Below are positions 1 through 10,166 of a stretch of 64,000 nucleotides of DNA, piece after piece. A program made the translations under genes and the position numbers. The notes beneath the pieces were generated by a model. It was not told where the DNA came from. It did not search any database and saw nothing but the letters and a program-made list of their open reading frames with translations. This stretch comes from Brachynemurus nebulosus. Taxonomy: Eukaryota; Arthropoda; Insecta; Neuroptera; Myrmeleontidae. Numbering within the stretch: position 1 is the stretch's first letter; each line of letters opens with the position of its first letter. The stretch spans positions 16,899,619-16,963,618 of the forward strand of contig JAPWDM010000012.1 of the NCBI GenBank assembly GCA_035578155.1, in the 5' to 3' direction.

Positions 1-716
1 TGGAGCAGCTGTAACGCCGCCATTTTTGTTTTTTTTGCATAAGAATGTATGAGTGAATACACCATAACATGTACTATATACTATGTAACTTCATTTGATA
101 CAATATATGTATCCAGTTTCTTAAAAAAAAACCTGTTGTCTGGAGGATCCTCCCCCCTTAATAGAAGTCGTTTTCCTATATCTATTCCTATTGAAAAAGT
201 CTCAAAAATACTTTTATTTTCATGCGAAAAGAAATTCAAAGGGGAAGGGGAGATATTGAAATTTAAAAGTGTGATAACAAAATTAACGGTTTGGTCTATA
301 TTTGACAATTTTAAAACGGGAGTATAATTTTGTGACTAACTGGGAAAGCCTGTTATACTAGTACAATGTTTTTAACTTTTGAGTAAGCGGTTTTTTACAA
401 GTGATTTTTTGGGGATTTTTTTACCTACACATAATTAAGTGGATACTGAATTTCTTTTCGTTTTTTGGCTTTCCATAATTATAGCCAGCCTTGCAGGCCT
501 GTTTAAGATCACATGTCAATTTTGTAAATCAAAAGAGCGCCAACGATTTTTTGGTTTCTGAAGCATATATTTGAAAATAAAAAACTTATAAGAAAGATAA
601 TACTAAAAACTACAAGACTATTTAAGAATCATCCCATCAGACCTCGTATATTTTGAAAAGAAGAATGGAAAAATACCCTGTATTTTTACCTTTCAAGCGT
701 TCTAAAAAAAAAAAAA
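1..716. other. AT-rich stretch, no gene recognised
   Basis: I see no coding signal, RNA gene or element ends here. Overlapping short open frames on both strands are typical of random AT-rich sequence. Confidence 0.5.
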
Positions 717-799
717 ACGCCGTGAGCAGTGCGGCCCCATCACGGCAGTCGAATTTTTCCCTTCATCATATATATATGTATATATATATATATTCCCTT

Positions 800-861
<62 letters not shown>

Positions 862-983
862 CTTTTTTTCTTCAGAATCGTGTTCTACTGGTCCGAAAAC
901 GGATAGCGCCCCTACTCTCGCCTCTGGCCGTTCCTATCGTATAGGCTGTATAAGTATAATTTTTTCAAGGAAAAATTCGACTA
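717..983 (+). repeat. Short copy of the Helentron-like 'GCCGTGAGCAG' family
   Basis: The left end (cgccgtgagcag, then a self-complementary gccgtga/tcacggc pair) is followed at 747 by AGTCGAATTTTTCC. The right end carries the shared block around 'ccgaaaacggatagcgcccc' and finishes with GGAAAAATTCGACTA (about 969-983). The two 14-base blocks are inverted complements. The interior found in the 16.5-kb copy is missing and a (TA)n tract sits in its place. Other copies are at 4963, 16557 and 48805. Confidence 0.7.
804..857. repeat. (TA)n microsatellite
   Basis: About 27 uninterrupted TA units, preceded by a shorter interrupted tract from 766. It sits just before the conserved 'tcaga' start of the right half of the surrounding repeat, exactly as the TA tract does in the 18.1-kb copy. 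Confidence 0.97.
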
Positions 984-1980
984 AAAAAAATTATTTTAAG
1001 AGTAGATTTTGGATAGTCATATAAAAAAAAACATAGTAAAGAGAATGTATCAATTTTTACTTCAATCGGACTTATAGTTTTTTTTGAATCTTTGTTACTT
1101 TTTTTTTGACCTATGACCTTCAACAGGTTTATAAAGGTAGATGGAAGCTGAAAAAATATACACTTAATTTTTATAACAATAAATTGTTTCTCCAAAAAAA
1201 AAAAAATTCCTAAAAAGTGTACATATTTTTCTCAGCTCATCACTTGAAAAAGACTTCTTAATATACCTATCTACAACCTATCGTCAGTCTTCGTACCTAC
1301 AGTCTTCGTTAGAAATTGAACTGAGATAAATCCGAACAAAATTTTAAAACTAGACAATTTTTTTAAATAAAATTTATTAAAAATTTCCTCTATTCGTGTT
1401 TCCGCTTCCACAATATTGATTGAAATAAACTTCTCTCTTTCCAATATACCCAACTGAATCAACTCATATTTTCTACTTTAACCATTGATGTCAAATATAC
1501 AGGCCAAGTCGATTGGAATATTGAAAATGGCTCGCTCAAACAGTCACGGGGGGGAGGTGAGTGCGGGTGACAGAGGCGAAAAAAACCAGGAATATAAAAA
1601 CATATTGGGACGTTATCAGTGAAATGTTTACATGCATAATAATTTTACATTATTTAAGATGTTTTCCTCAATATATTTTCATCTTTCCATAGGTAGGTAT
1701 ATGTGTATTGGTTTGAGCTACTCAAATATATTGAGTGTATGTATCAATGGTGATGGTAGGAAATGGATTCAATATTCAGTCGTGTATATGATCTGACAAA
1801 AAAAAAAATATTGTAATATTGTACAAGGAATCAGGCTAGGGGAAAATGTGTTGATTTACTACACAAACAACACAATCTTGCTGTGTTAATATTTAGTCGA
1901 CTGTAGAGGTTGCGTAACCTAAACCTAATAACTTACAGAGTGTTATAAAACGTAAAATTGACAATAATCTATTTTGATGG
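984..1980. other. No gene recognised
   Basis: AT-rich sequence with short homopolymer runs and a small G run at about 1550. No repeat copy, element end or credible exon seen. Confidence 0.45.
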
Positions 1981-1984
1981 TTAA

Positions 1985-2957
1985 GGGGAGGTGTACTTGA
2001 GATTCCTTAAAAATTATGTATTTTTCTGGAATTTTTTTTCTCAAGAACGGAAGTAAATATCAATTTCAAATTTTGTACACGTATTTATTAAGTATTAAAC
2101 TATTCAAAAAAAATTTTTCAAGGAAAAATATAAAAAATTGTTGATTTTATGGATAGTGCAGTGTGATGATCCGAAAATCCGATGCTTGTTGGTTGACATC
2201 ATAGCGCCGGTAATAAACCACTGAAATCCAAAAAACAAAAAAAAAGATTTATAAAATATATGAAGAGTACCGGCACCAAAGTTATAATATCAATAAATTG
2301 CTGAAAGAAAAAAAAATGGCGGATGTGTGAACTTTTGATTACGACTATTGTCTTATTTTTCGCTCTTTAAAGTAAAATAAAAAAAATAAAAAAAATAGAA
2401 AGTGTATCGGGCTTAGGTATAGGTGCCGAAGAATTGAATTATCTATAAAATAAAAAATTAAAAAAAAGGATCCATCGAATAGTTTTTGGGTTATCGTGTC
2501 AACCAGTTCCAAAAATGTGGTTCCGAGATATTATAAAACAGGGGTGGCCAACCTAAATGATCTTGCGGGCCACTTTGGAAGCACATCATAACTCCGCGGG
2601 CCGCATATAAAATTATGTGTTTCCATATATTATGTATTTTTTAAATACATTGGTTTTCACTACCTTGATCATTATAAAATAAATATATTTTGTATAAGTG
2701 TGATGAATCTCGCGGGCCAAAAAAAGTTCAAGGCGGGCCACATGCGGCCCGCGGGCCGCGGGTTGGCCACCCCTGTTATAAAATATATATGTATAATGAA
2801 ATGTATTGTCAAATTTTATATTTAATACTCATTATTGCGCGAGCTACGTTTTTTGTTTGTTTTTGTTTTTTTGTTTTTTTTTTTTTTTTTGTTTTTTTGT
2901 TTTTTTTTTTTTTTTTTATAGAAAGCGGGATTCGACGACGCTCAAGTAAACCTCCCC
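1985..2957 (+). mobile_element. Non-autonomous TTAA-flanked TIR element, copy 1
   Basis: The ends are inverted complements: GGGGAGGTGTACTTGAG on the left and the complement of GGGGAGGTTTACTTGAG on the right. TTAA flanks both sides (1981-1984 and 2958-2961). A second copy in opposite orientation lies at 33594-34483, where an empty-site comparison shows that one TTAA is duplicated on insertion. TTAA duplication is a hallmark of piggyBac, and is also reported for Sola3. The GGGG start is not the usual piggyBac CCY end, so I leave the superfamily open. No transposase is present. A hAT MITE is nested inside at 2539-2775. Confidence 0.8.
2539..2775. mobile_element. hAT-type MITE nested in the TTAA element
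   Basis: 237-bp element with termini CAGGGGTGGCCAACC and its inverted complement, flanked by a perfect 8-bp duplication ttataaaa (2531-2538 and 2776-2783). CAG..CTG ends plus an 8-bp duplication are diagnostic of hAT. It is unusually G+C-rich, with several gcgggcc blocks. The sister copy of the host element at 33.6-34.5 kb keeps the uninterrupted site near 33938-33945, so this insertion came after the two copies separated. Confidence 0.93.
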
Positions 2958-3104
2958 TTAAGTTCCGGTTCTGTAAACCAGAGGCGGGTTCAAATTTTCA
3001 TATTAAGAGAAAGCCATATAATTTAGTGGCTTTTTGGATTTTTAGACAAAAAACATTCAGTTTCAGTTTAAATCAAACTTTAGGTATATGAAAGTGCTTT
3101 AAAT

Positions 3105-3900
3105 CTAGATGATTGGTTGACGTAGACTACTTTTGATGTGAACTTTTCATTTATGCTGTCAAAATGACAAAATTCCGTCTAAAGATATTGTTTATTCGAC
3201 AAAATTTTGTATTTTTAGTGTCCCTGAATGTGTAAATTTGTCCAAAAACAAAAAGGCCACCTTCGAAAATTTGCAATTTGTTCCAATTTCATCGTGGCGT
3301 CGTTTTATTTACGGTTTTTAAAACACGGGAAAATTTTAATAAATTTAATAACGTCATCGTGAATTTTTTCAAAAATCTTTTATGATAGTGATTTAAATTA
3401 AGATGATTAATTGAATTAGGGTAATTTGACCGTGACTTTTTCATTTTTGGTCTCAAAATGGTGAAATTTCTTCGTTAAATACGACTGAATTAACAGAATT
3501 CCTTTTTCTAGTAGTTTTTCATTTCTAATACTGGCAAAAATGTTTAGAACGTCCCCGAAATCCTACAATTTGCCTCCAATTTCATCGTTCTATCATTTTA
3601 TTTACGGTTTTTAGGGAATTGCAAAAAAATATACCTGATGACGTAATCAAACTAAATAATCCCGAATGCAACTTTACGACAGTACGTTGAATCAGGATGA
3701 TTGGTTAAATTAGAGTAATTTCGGTGTAAACTTTCCATTTTTGTGCTCAAAATGACAAAATTCTTTCTTGAAATATGACTGCTTCGATAGAAGCTTTCTT
3801 TGTTTGTGGTAAAATGAGCAAAATTGAAAAGAACACCTTCAAAAATTTATGATTTGCCTCCCAGTTTCATTATTTTATCATTATTTTAAAAATTTAAAAA
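3105..3900 (+). repeat. Degenerate tandem repeat, ~295-bp unit, nearly 3 copies
   Basis: The phrase gatgattggttg..., followed by a block ending 'caaaatgacaaaattc', recurs at about 3109, 3402 and 3698, a spacing of 293 and 296 bp. Each unit also contains 'tttcatcgt' and 'tttatttacggtttt'. Units are heavily diverged. No coding potential is seen. Confidence 0.8.
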
Positions 3901-4591
3901 GAAAAGTTTTCTGCTTTTTGACATCAACCATAGACAGTGATATTTGTTTTTCTTTTTTTCCTTCTTATGTTGGCAAAGTATTTTACTTTATATTTCCCAA
4001 AGTATTATTATTATTTATTTACTATTTTATAAATATGACCGCTCTCCACTCCATGTTATATTTTTGATATTTTCTTCTGTATCTTTACCACAAGAAAATG
4101 TTGAAATATTATACATAGTTGTTTATATCCACCATAATATACATAACCTCACATAAATATATACTACACTTCTGAACGTAACATAATATGTATAAAATAT
4201 ATATAAAATAAATAAATCTAGAAAAATAAATAAATTCATATGTTTCTGTTGTTGTTTACTATCTACTTTGACTAGAAGAAGTAGACTTACGGATGTACAT
4301 ACTTTTGCATTATCCTATATACCATCCTAAAATTTATAAATGCGTCCCATTTGGCAACTATGTATACTATAGTGCATCACATTCAATATCACATAGTCAA
4401 ACTTTATTTCTGACAAGAGTTTGAAAAAAAAAAACTTTAATATCAACTTCACAACGTTCCATAAACTCTTTCATCTAAATGATAAATTTTTCGGAAAATG
4501 GCAGGAAAGCGTTATAGTAGGTACTGGGAAATAATACTTTTAAGGCAAAGATATTTTTAGAAAATCGTGGGCTGTTTATCAAATAGATTTA
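3901..4591. other. No gene recognised
   Basis: T-rich then A-rich sequence. Two overlapping frames at 3849-4156 read as poly-F/Y/I strings, as expected from T-rich DNA, and are not genes. Confidence 0.45.
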
Positions 4592-4795
4592 TCATATGAT
4601 TTGTGTTAAAATTAACACATTTCACATGTTTAGAACGGTCCACTCAATTTTTGTGTTATTTTAACACAAAGCATATGTGTCAAATCTTTACACAAGATTT
4701 GTATCAATGATTTGACACACAAGAGGACATACATTTTGTGTTAATTTTTCAGATTTATCAGAGTTAGTTGTTAAAAACTCTTTTATTTAATATTT
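4592..4795 (+). repeat. Dispersed 'TGTGTTAA' repeat, copy 1
   Basis: Shares about 170 bp with 38302-38490, including 'catttcacatgt', 'ttaacacaaagcat' and 'ctttacacaagatttgt'. The block is dense in tgtgtta/taacaca and gtgtcaaat words on both strands and so can fold extensively. No terminal duplication was identified, so the class is unknown. Confidence 0.7.
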
Positions 4796-4962
4796 TTTAC
4801 TTTCACTTCCACTTAAGATATTTGAAAGTCGTCAAAAATTATAACGATTTTGTTCATATATTATTATAAACGAGACTCAAAGAACGCAAAGTAAGTCAGT
4901 CCTTTGTAAGAATTCTTATTTGATTCCATATATATCTCCTAAAATATATATATAATAAAAAA

Positions 4963-5445
4963 CGCCGTGAGCAGCGGAGCCCCATCACGGCAGTCGAATT
5001 TTTCCTTTCATTTTCGGTATTGAGTGTCTACAAGCGAAATGTAATTGAAAGTCCACAAGCGATTTGCCATTTTGGTGGTTTCAAAACTGATGATGAGTGT
5101 CCGGTTGATCGGGGCTTTAAAAAAAAGTTTTAAGTTTTTAAGGGCTGAATCTCAGTAAATTTCAATTTTGTGCCGATAGCAGTTAACAGGGAAAAAGCCA
5201 ACACAATTCGTACGAGGACATTTCTACCCATGCTTATCCGCCAATTGCCTTTGTGTTTTATTTTTAAATATTAAAAAAGGAACTTAAATAGTAAACTGGA
5301 AGGCTTTTATGAAGACATTTTTTCTGTCCAAAAAAATCCAAAATTTTTATTTTATAAATAATGAAAATCCAAAATTCCTAATTTATAAATAAACAGTGAC
5401 TTTAATAACATTTTTAAATTACTTAATATGTATGTATTTCATTTG
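4963..5445 (+). repeat. Helentron-like family, left half only
   Basis: Begins cgccgtgagcagcgg and follows the 16557-17040 copy closely through 'tacaagcgaaatgt', 'ccaacacaattcgtacgagg' and 'taataacatttttaaatt'. It breaks off where the 16.5-kb copy also changes, after 'atgtatgtatttcattt'. No right end (ccgaaaacggatag block) follows, so this is a truncated copy. Confidence 0.8.
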
Positions 5446-5497
5446 ACGAATATTCAAAATTATTGACGAATAGATATAGTTTTATTAAACATTTAAG

Positions 5498-5662
5498 AAT
5501 GAAACAATTTTCTTACATTTTAAAGTTATTTTGTCAGCTTACTTGAGATTGTATTTTATAATATACAATAAACAATCTCAAGTAAGCTTACATGATTTTT
5601 TGTATCTAAATCTGTAATAAAATAACCTTAAAATGTAATAAAATTGTTTCACATGGCACAAC
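5498..5662. repeat. Imperfect fold-back repeat
   Basis: Agcttacttgagattgt (5537-5553) is exactly inverted at 5571-5587. Further out, a left block near 5500-5535 is inverted near 5625-5662 with about 40 extra bases in the right arm. The class is unknown. Confidence 0.65.
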
Positions 5663-5695
5663 TCTTGTTTTAATACTAGAGCTAATAAAGTTTGT

Positions 5696-5740
5696 GTTAC
5701 GGACGTGACAAAAAAGTATCTTTTGTCGCGTCCGTAACAT
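5696..5740. repeat. Stem-loop with GTTACGGACG arms
   Basis: Gttacggacgtgacaaaa is followed 7 bases later by its inverted complement with one mismatch, giving an 18-bp stem. A related 'gtcacgttcgtaac' sits at about 5896 and 'gttacggacg' recurs near 51495, so this is probably a piece of a dispersed element. Confidence 0.7.
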
Positions 5741-6148
5741 ATTTCGAGCATTAAAACTAATAATGTTGTGTGTTTTATATTCAGTACAAATATTGTGTAC
5801 ACATTTGTCTATCTGCTTAGTATTGAAAATTTATAAGAAAAAAATAACTTCTATTTTTTTTTCTTATGAGAAGTCGTGTAAATGTGCGTGAAAATGTCAC
5901 GTTCGTAACAAAAGAATAGCTGCAATATAAAATATAATACTAATCACTTGCCAATGTTCAACTAGCCTCTAGTTTTTATTTCACCTTAAAATTATCACAA
6001 TTTTTATCACAGCCAAAGCTTTACTTAGCATTTTCACTCTCGATCATTACAGATTTCATTACACTCGTATGTTATCTTCGCTATAGAAGTTTTCACTGCA
6101 AAAATATTATTTCAAAAAATAATGCATAAAAGAAATTTCGTTTCTAAC

Positions 6149-7079
6149 GAGGGGCGTAGCTATCGCCGTATCAGCCGTATCAATGATACGGAGCCCCCGG
6201 GCTACAGAGGCCCCTAACGTGTGTAAGCAAAAATTAATAAAATGTTATCTACAATGTCACTTAATCTCGTGCTTCCCGGGAAAAAAACATACAACAAAAC
6301 TGTCATACCAGAGAATTTCAGACCCGGAATCATATTTCAAAGTCAATGTATACTATTGCTATTTAGATATATTAATTTCTCAAACTAAACAGATTTCAGA
6401 GCCTTTGTGACCTGAGCAATATGTTCGAAGTATTACAACCGGAGAAACTCCTATCTTCTTCAAACGAAGTGTTAAAAAACGCTTCCGCAAAACTGTCAGC
6501 TAATTACAGTAAAGACATCTCAGTTAATCTTTATGAGTTTATGAACAATTAACTGCACTGAAAACATGCTTACAATCTGAAATTCAAAAAATTCATTCCA
6601 TTAAGAAGCTCATGGAATTATTGCTGATAAAATTCAATAGTCTTGCATCCAGTTTTTCGGAGGTAATAACAGCATGCTTTCGATTCTTGACCCTTCCAGT
6701 TACAACCGCAACAGCTGAAAGAAGTTTTTCAAAATTAAAACTGATAAAAAATCACCTAAGGACTTCGATGGAGCAGGAACGGCTAACAGACTTGTCACTA
6801 TTGTCTATAGAGGCAGAAATTTTAAAAAAACTGAAACCGCCTTCAACTATAGATGATTTAATAAATCAATATGCCGAAAAAAGGCAAGAAAAGTGTATAT
6901 TTAATTTGAATTGTTTGGCTAGCTCAATTTCTAGGAGGAGGCGATAACTTATAATCAATAAATATTTATTTTAATTTAATGCAAGCATTTTTGTTTCTTT
7001 TGTGAGAAATCTTTACCCTTCATTTGCGCCCCCTAACTAATTTTAATACAGGGCCCCTCCAAGGCACGCTACGCCACTG
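6149..7079 (+). mobile_element. Internally deleted hAT transposon
   Basis: Flanked by a perfect 8-bp target duplication, tttctaac (6141-6148 and 7080-7087). The termini are imperfect inverted repeats: GAGGGGCGTAGC on the left and, on the right, the complement of CAGTGGCGTAGC. Size is 931 bp, against several kb for an autonomous hAT. It still carries the last part of a transposase with a frame break, so it is a dead deletion derivative. Confidence 0.93.
6312..6947 (+). pseudogene. hAT transposase C-terminal fragment
   Basis: Two pieces can be read. The first (6312-6410) contains ESYFKVNVYYCYLDILISQ, like the region before the dimerisation domain in hAT transposases. The second (6612-6947) holds the dimerisation domain itself, with TATAERSFSKLKLIKNHLR and LTDLSLLSIE. 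Between them, 6420-6610 reads PEKLLSSSNEVL and similar but needs a frame change near 6545-6560. The N-terminal zinc finger and catalytic parts are absent, so it is not functional. The reading frame from 6183 starts within the TIR-proximal DNA and is not a natural start. The resemblance is to the ZMYM/DUF4371-type hAT group. Confidence 0.88.
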
Positions 7080-7454
7080 TTTCTAACTTAATTCGTACGT
7101 CCTTTTTTTCTGTTTATAGTTCTATCGCGTTAAAAAAAAAGACCTTTGTATGTTGTGCGAATGTTCAGTTAATATACAGCCATCACTAATATAATAAATG
7201 ACATTACATATGCTCAGTCACTATTAAACTTACATACATACCTTCCGTAATATGTGTACCTATATAATGAAAAGCGTAGCAGCGTATAAAATTAGACAAG
7301 CTACCTATACATATATGACATCATATTATTCCGAGTTGACGAGTTATTCGACGATTCTGAATGTTGTTACCACAGATAAAGAAAGATACCAATTTGCTAC
7401 AGTTTCATAACTACCGTGCCCGCTGTCGCCGGCAAATGATGTGAACACCGCTAT

Positions 7455-8700
7455 CCCTACCAAACGATTATCATACATATAACAAAACACATAATTTGTA
7501 TCTACACAAACATACGAATGTGTTTGTGCAATACGCTGTAGGTATGACTGCGCCCCTTGCGTATATATAGCATATGTATATACTGTCATGGCCGATCTAT
7601 GTGACTAACAACCAACAATTTAAAAATAAATTTATTCATTTTAAGAAATATATCCCTTTATTTTGAGAATTTTGGGCGCGGACCACTAGTGTGACATTTT
7701 TAAAAAATTGGAAAAATTGCTCTTGCATGTTTCGATAGTCTATACCTTTAAACATAACATAATAAAATTTCAAGTGCAATAGTTTTTGAGTTACAGCCAT
7801 CTGAAGAGCGGTTTCTGATTTCATTGTTAACTTTGAGGTATTGCGAAATGTATGAAGGTTGATAGTTCGGGAGTTTCTGAACGTGGCTGGCAGAAACATG
7901 TTGTGGAGCAGCTAGACCCTGGCACATTTAAACGACTCATTTAGTTTTACTATGACCATTATAATGAGTACATCGTAAATAATTTTAGTAAAAATTCTTA
8001 GTGATTAAAACTAAAAAGTTTTAACTCGAAGACAAATCATTCGATCAATTTGATTCTTATTGCAGCTTCTTTTATATATGTTTCTTCCTGCCATGAACGT
8101 CCAGTTTTTCGATCGAATAAAAAATGTAAATTTTGCAGGCCAAAAATCATCAAATTTTTGCGCAAAATTTGAAACTTTTTTTAAAAACTCCGCCATTTTG
8201 TTAAATTTTAACTTTTTTTTTCGATTTGAGGTTCATGACACGGGCAATACTTTCTAGTTTAATAGATCTTTTGGTTTTTTTGATTTCAGGCGCTGTGAAG
8301 GTCGCTATCACTGCAGCAGTGGGAGGACTCTTTTTCTGGAGCCTTGGGAGATCGCGAATAGCTCACTGAATTTTCAATTTTTGGTCCAAAAATTTAACCA
8401 TGAATTTACTATATATCAATGAATATATCCTTAGAATATTAAAACATTCCATACAGTAGTTTTCTTTAAAAAAATTCCCAAAAATCACCAGTTTTTCAGG
8501 TGGTCACACTAGTGGTCCCCCTTAAGTACGACACACTTCATATTATTTTTCCGTTTAAAATTTACGAGTTGATTAAAGAAAAACAATGAATCTAAGAACG
8601 ATGTGACCTTTATGATGAACAGTAACAGACTAAATCAGAAGCGGTGTAAATTGCACAACATTGCACCTTACGAACGATAGATTTTTATACATATGTACAC
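7455..8700 (-). repeat. Dispersed repeat, copy 1, interrupted by an insertion
   Basis: In reverse orientation, 8525-8700 and 7455-7650 match 21525-21945 in order. Shared words include acagtaacagactaaatcag, ttgtgtagatacaaat (inverse) and gttggttgttagtcacat (inverse). The ~840 bp between the two matching parts are absent from the 21.5-kb copy and correspond to the TIR insertion 7680-8521. The function and class of the host repeat are unknown. Confidence 0.8.
7680..8521. mobile_element. TIR element with GGACCACTAGTGTGAC ends
   Basis: The left end GGACCACTAGTGTGACA (7680) is inverted at 8503-8520, and TTAA follows at 8522-8525. With its extra Gs the right terminus reads TTAAGGGGGACC inward, resembling the TTAAGGGGAGG start of the elements at 1985 and 33594. 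The left boundary has lost its TTAA (ttgggcgc). There is no transposase. It sits inside a repeat whose second copy (21.5 kb) lacks it. Confidence 0.75.
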
Positions 8701-9157
8701 TGTTTCTATATTGTTCTGTGCTTGTTACGGAGTGGCAGGAGGTAATGGTAGGAATCTAGTAGTTAGCACACCGTCAGTCATATCGCCATCGTATCAAAAT
8801 GGAGGGAAAAAGGAATACACTTACTATACAAGTTGTGTGTTAATTTCGCTTTGATGTTTTGCACAGTCAAAGCATTTCTATCTATATGTATAGAGCTACA
8901 ACGTTTCAAAAAGTTTTTTTCCATTCTATAATTTTTTCACTTTAATTGTATTTTTATTTTTTTATCCTGTTCATAATTAAATGTATAAAATATTTACTGG
9001 ATATCAGATAGCAGATTTTTTTCTATTCAGGGCCGTATTTAAGCGCAAACTATATACGCTATAACCTCTGGATTCGCACCACATCACACAAAAAATTCCA
9101 GGTATGGTTACAGTTCAAATTTTGGTACCAAAGAAACATTCATGTGTATGCGTAACA
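8701..9157. other. No gene recognised
   Basis: AT-rich sequence without repeat copies or coding signal that I can identify. Confidence 0.4.
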
Positions 9158-9159
9158 TA

Positions 9160-9997
9160 CACGGAGAGAAAATTCATAGAAAAATTACTGGGCTCAGCAC
9201 TACAATCGACGGGTAAAAGGCGAATATATTCAATTTTGTACAGTAAAAATATAAAAATTATAATTAATCATAGAAAAATTACTATGCCGTCTTATAATTA
9301 TTCAAATGCTATCTGCTAATAGTAGAAAGAAAAAAAGAGAAAGAAGGTATCAACGCTGTTGAAATGTACCCCACTCATACATGCAAGTCATATAGCCAGG
9401 CTGGTGAGTGGTGTGACGACCAATTTGGTCGGACCAAGCACCTTGATTCATTAGACTGTCTTACAAGCATACAAGCAGCAAGCAGTATTCATTACACTGT
9501 CTTACAGGACGGACTGTCACCGTTTAATTCATCATTTTGTTACTTCACTATCTTCAGCATCTTCAGTATTAGAATATATTGTTGCCAATCATTTTTGTAT
9601 GCATCATAAAGAATCGAAGGTCGGAAAAGATCAGGCATCTTCGAAGTTTTTCGAAGCAGGTTTGAATACGTATATTGTTCCTCAGTGCGTACAGCCCAAC
9701 CAACATAAGGTTGCGGGTCAGATGCGCAAATTAAAGAGTACGACAACAAGAATTAAACTATAACATATATGCATAAGAGTATGATAGAAGTTGTGTTAGC
9801 ACATTAAATTTTACCATGCTAGCACAACAATTTTTATGAAGCCATATGACTAATACTTTTTACGTTTCAATTTAATAATATTTACATGATCGTAAAATAT
9901 TTTTTACTTTGGTCGTCGATCGCGCACGCATTATAAGAGAGCATGGTAATTTTTCTGAAATTTTATCGACAAAAATTATATGATTTTTCTCTCCGTG
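9160..9997. mobile_element. TA-flanked TIR element, CACGGAGAGAAAA ends
   Basis: CACGGAGAGAAAATTCATA at the left is matched by the complement of CACGGAGAGAAAAATCATA at the right, with TA on both outer sides (9158-9159, 9998-9999). A subterminal gaaaaattact also recurs inverted (about 9178 and 9946). Size is 838 bp and no transposase is present. TA flanks suggest the Tc1/mariner superfamily. Confidence 0.83.
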
Positions 9998-10166
9998 TAG
10001 TCATTGTTATAAAACAACCCTCGCCACAGGAGTCATTTATATTTGAAATTTTAAATATTTAATTGTATTTGATTTTTGAATTCTGTAGGCAGCTAATTTT
10101 ATCCTTGTTGAATATATGAAAATAGAGAAAAGGACAATCTTCTGTAGGTGTGTCATTTTTTAGCTA

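Noticed and set aside
653..1024. Open frames across the 0.8-kb TA tract
   Set aside because: (YI)n strings come from translating (TA)n. The same applies to the frames at 18059, 18123, 23262, 23340, 26850 and 26861.
2690..3091. Longest Met-initiated open frame (133 codons)
   Set aside because: It runs through the hAT MITE and a T-rich tract that reads as poly-F/V. It reflects low-complexity sequence, not a gene.
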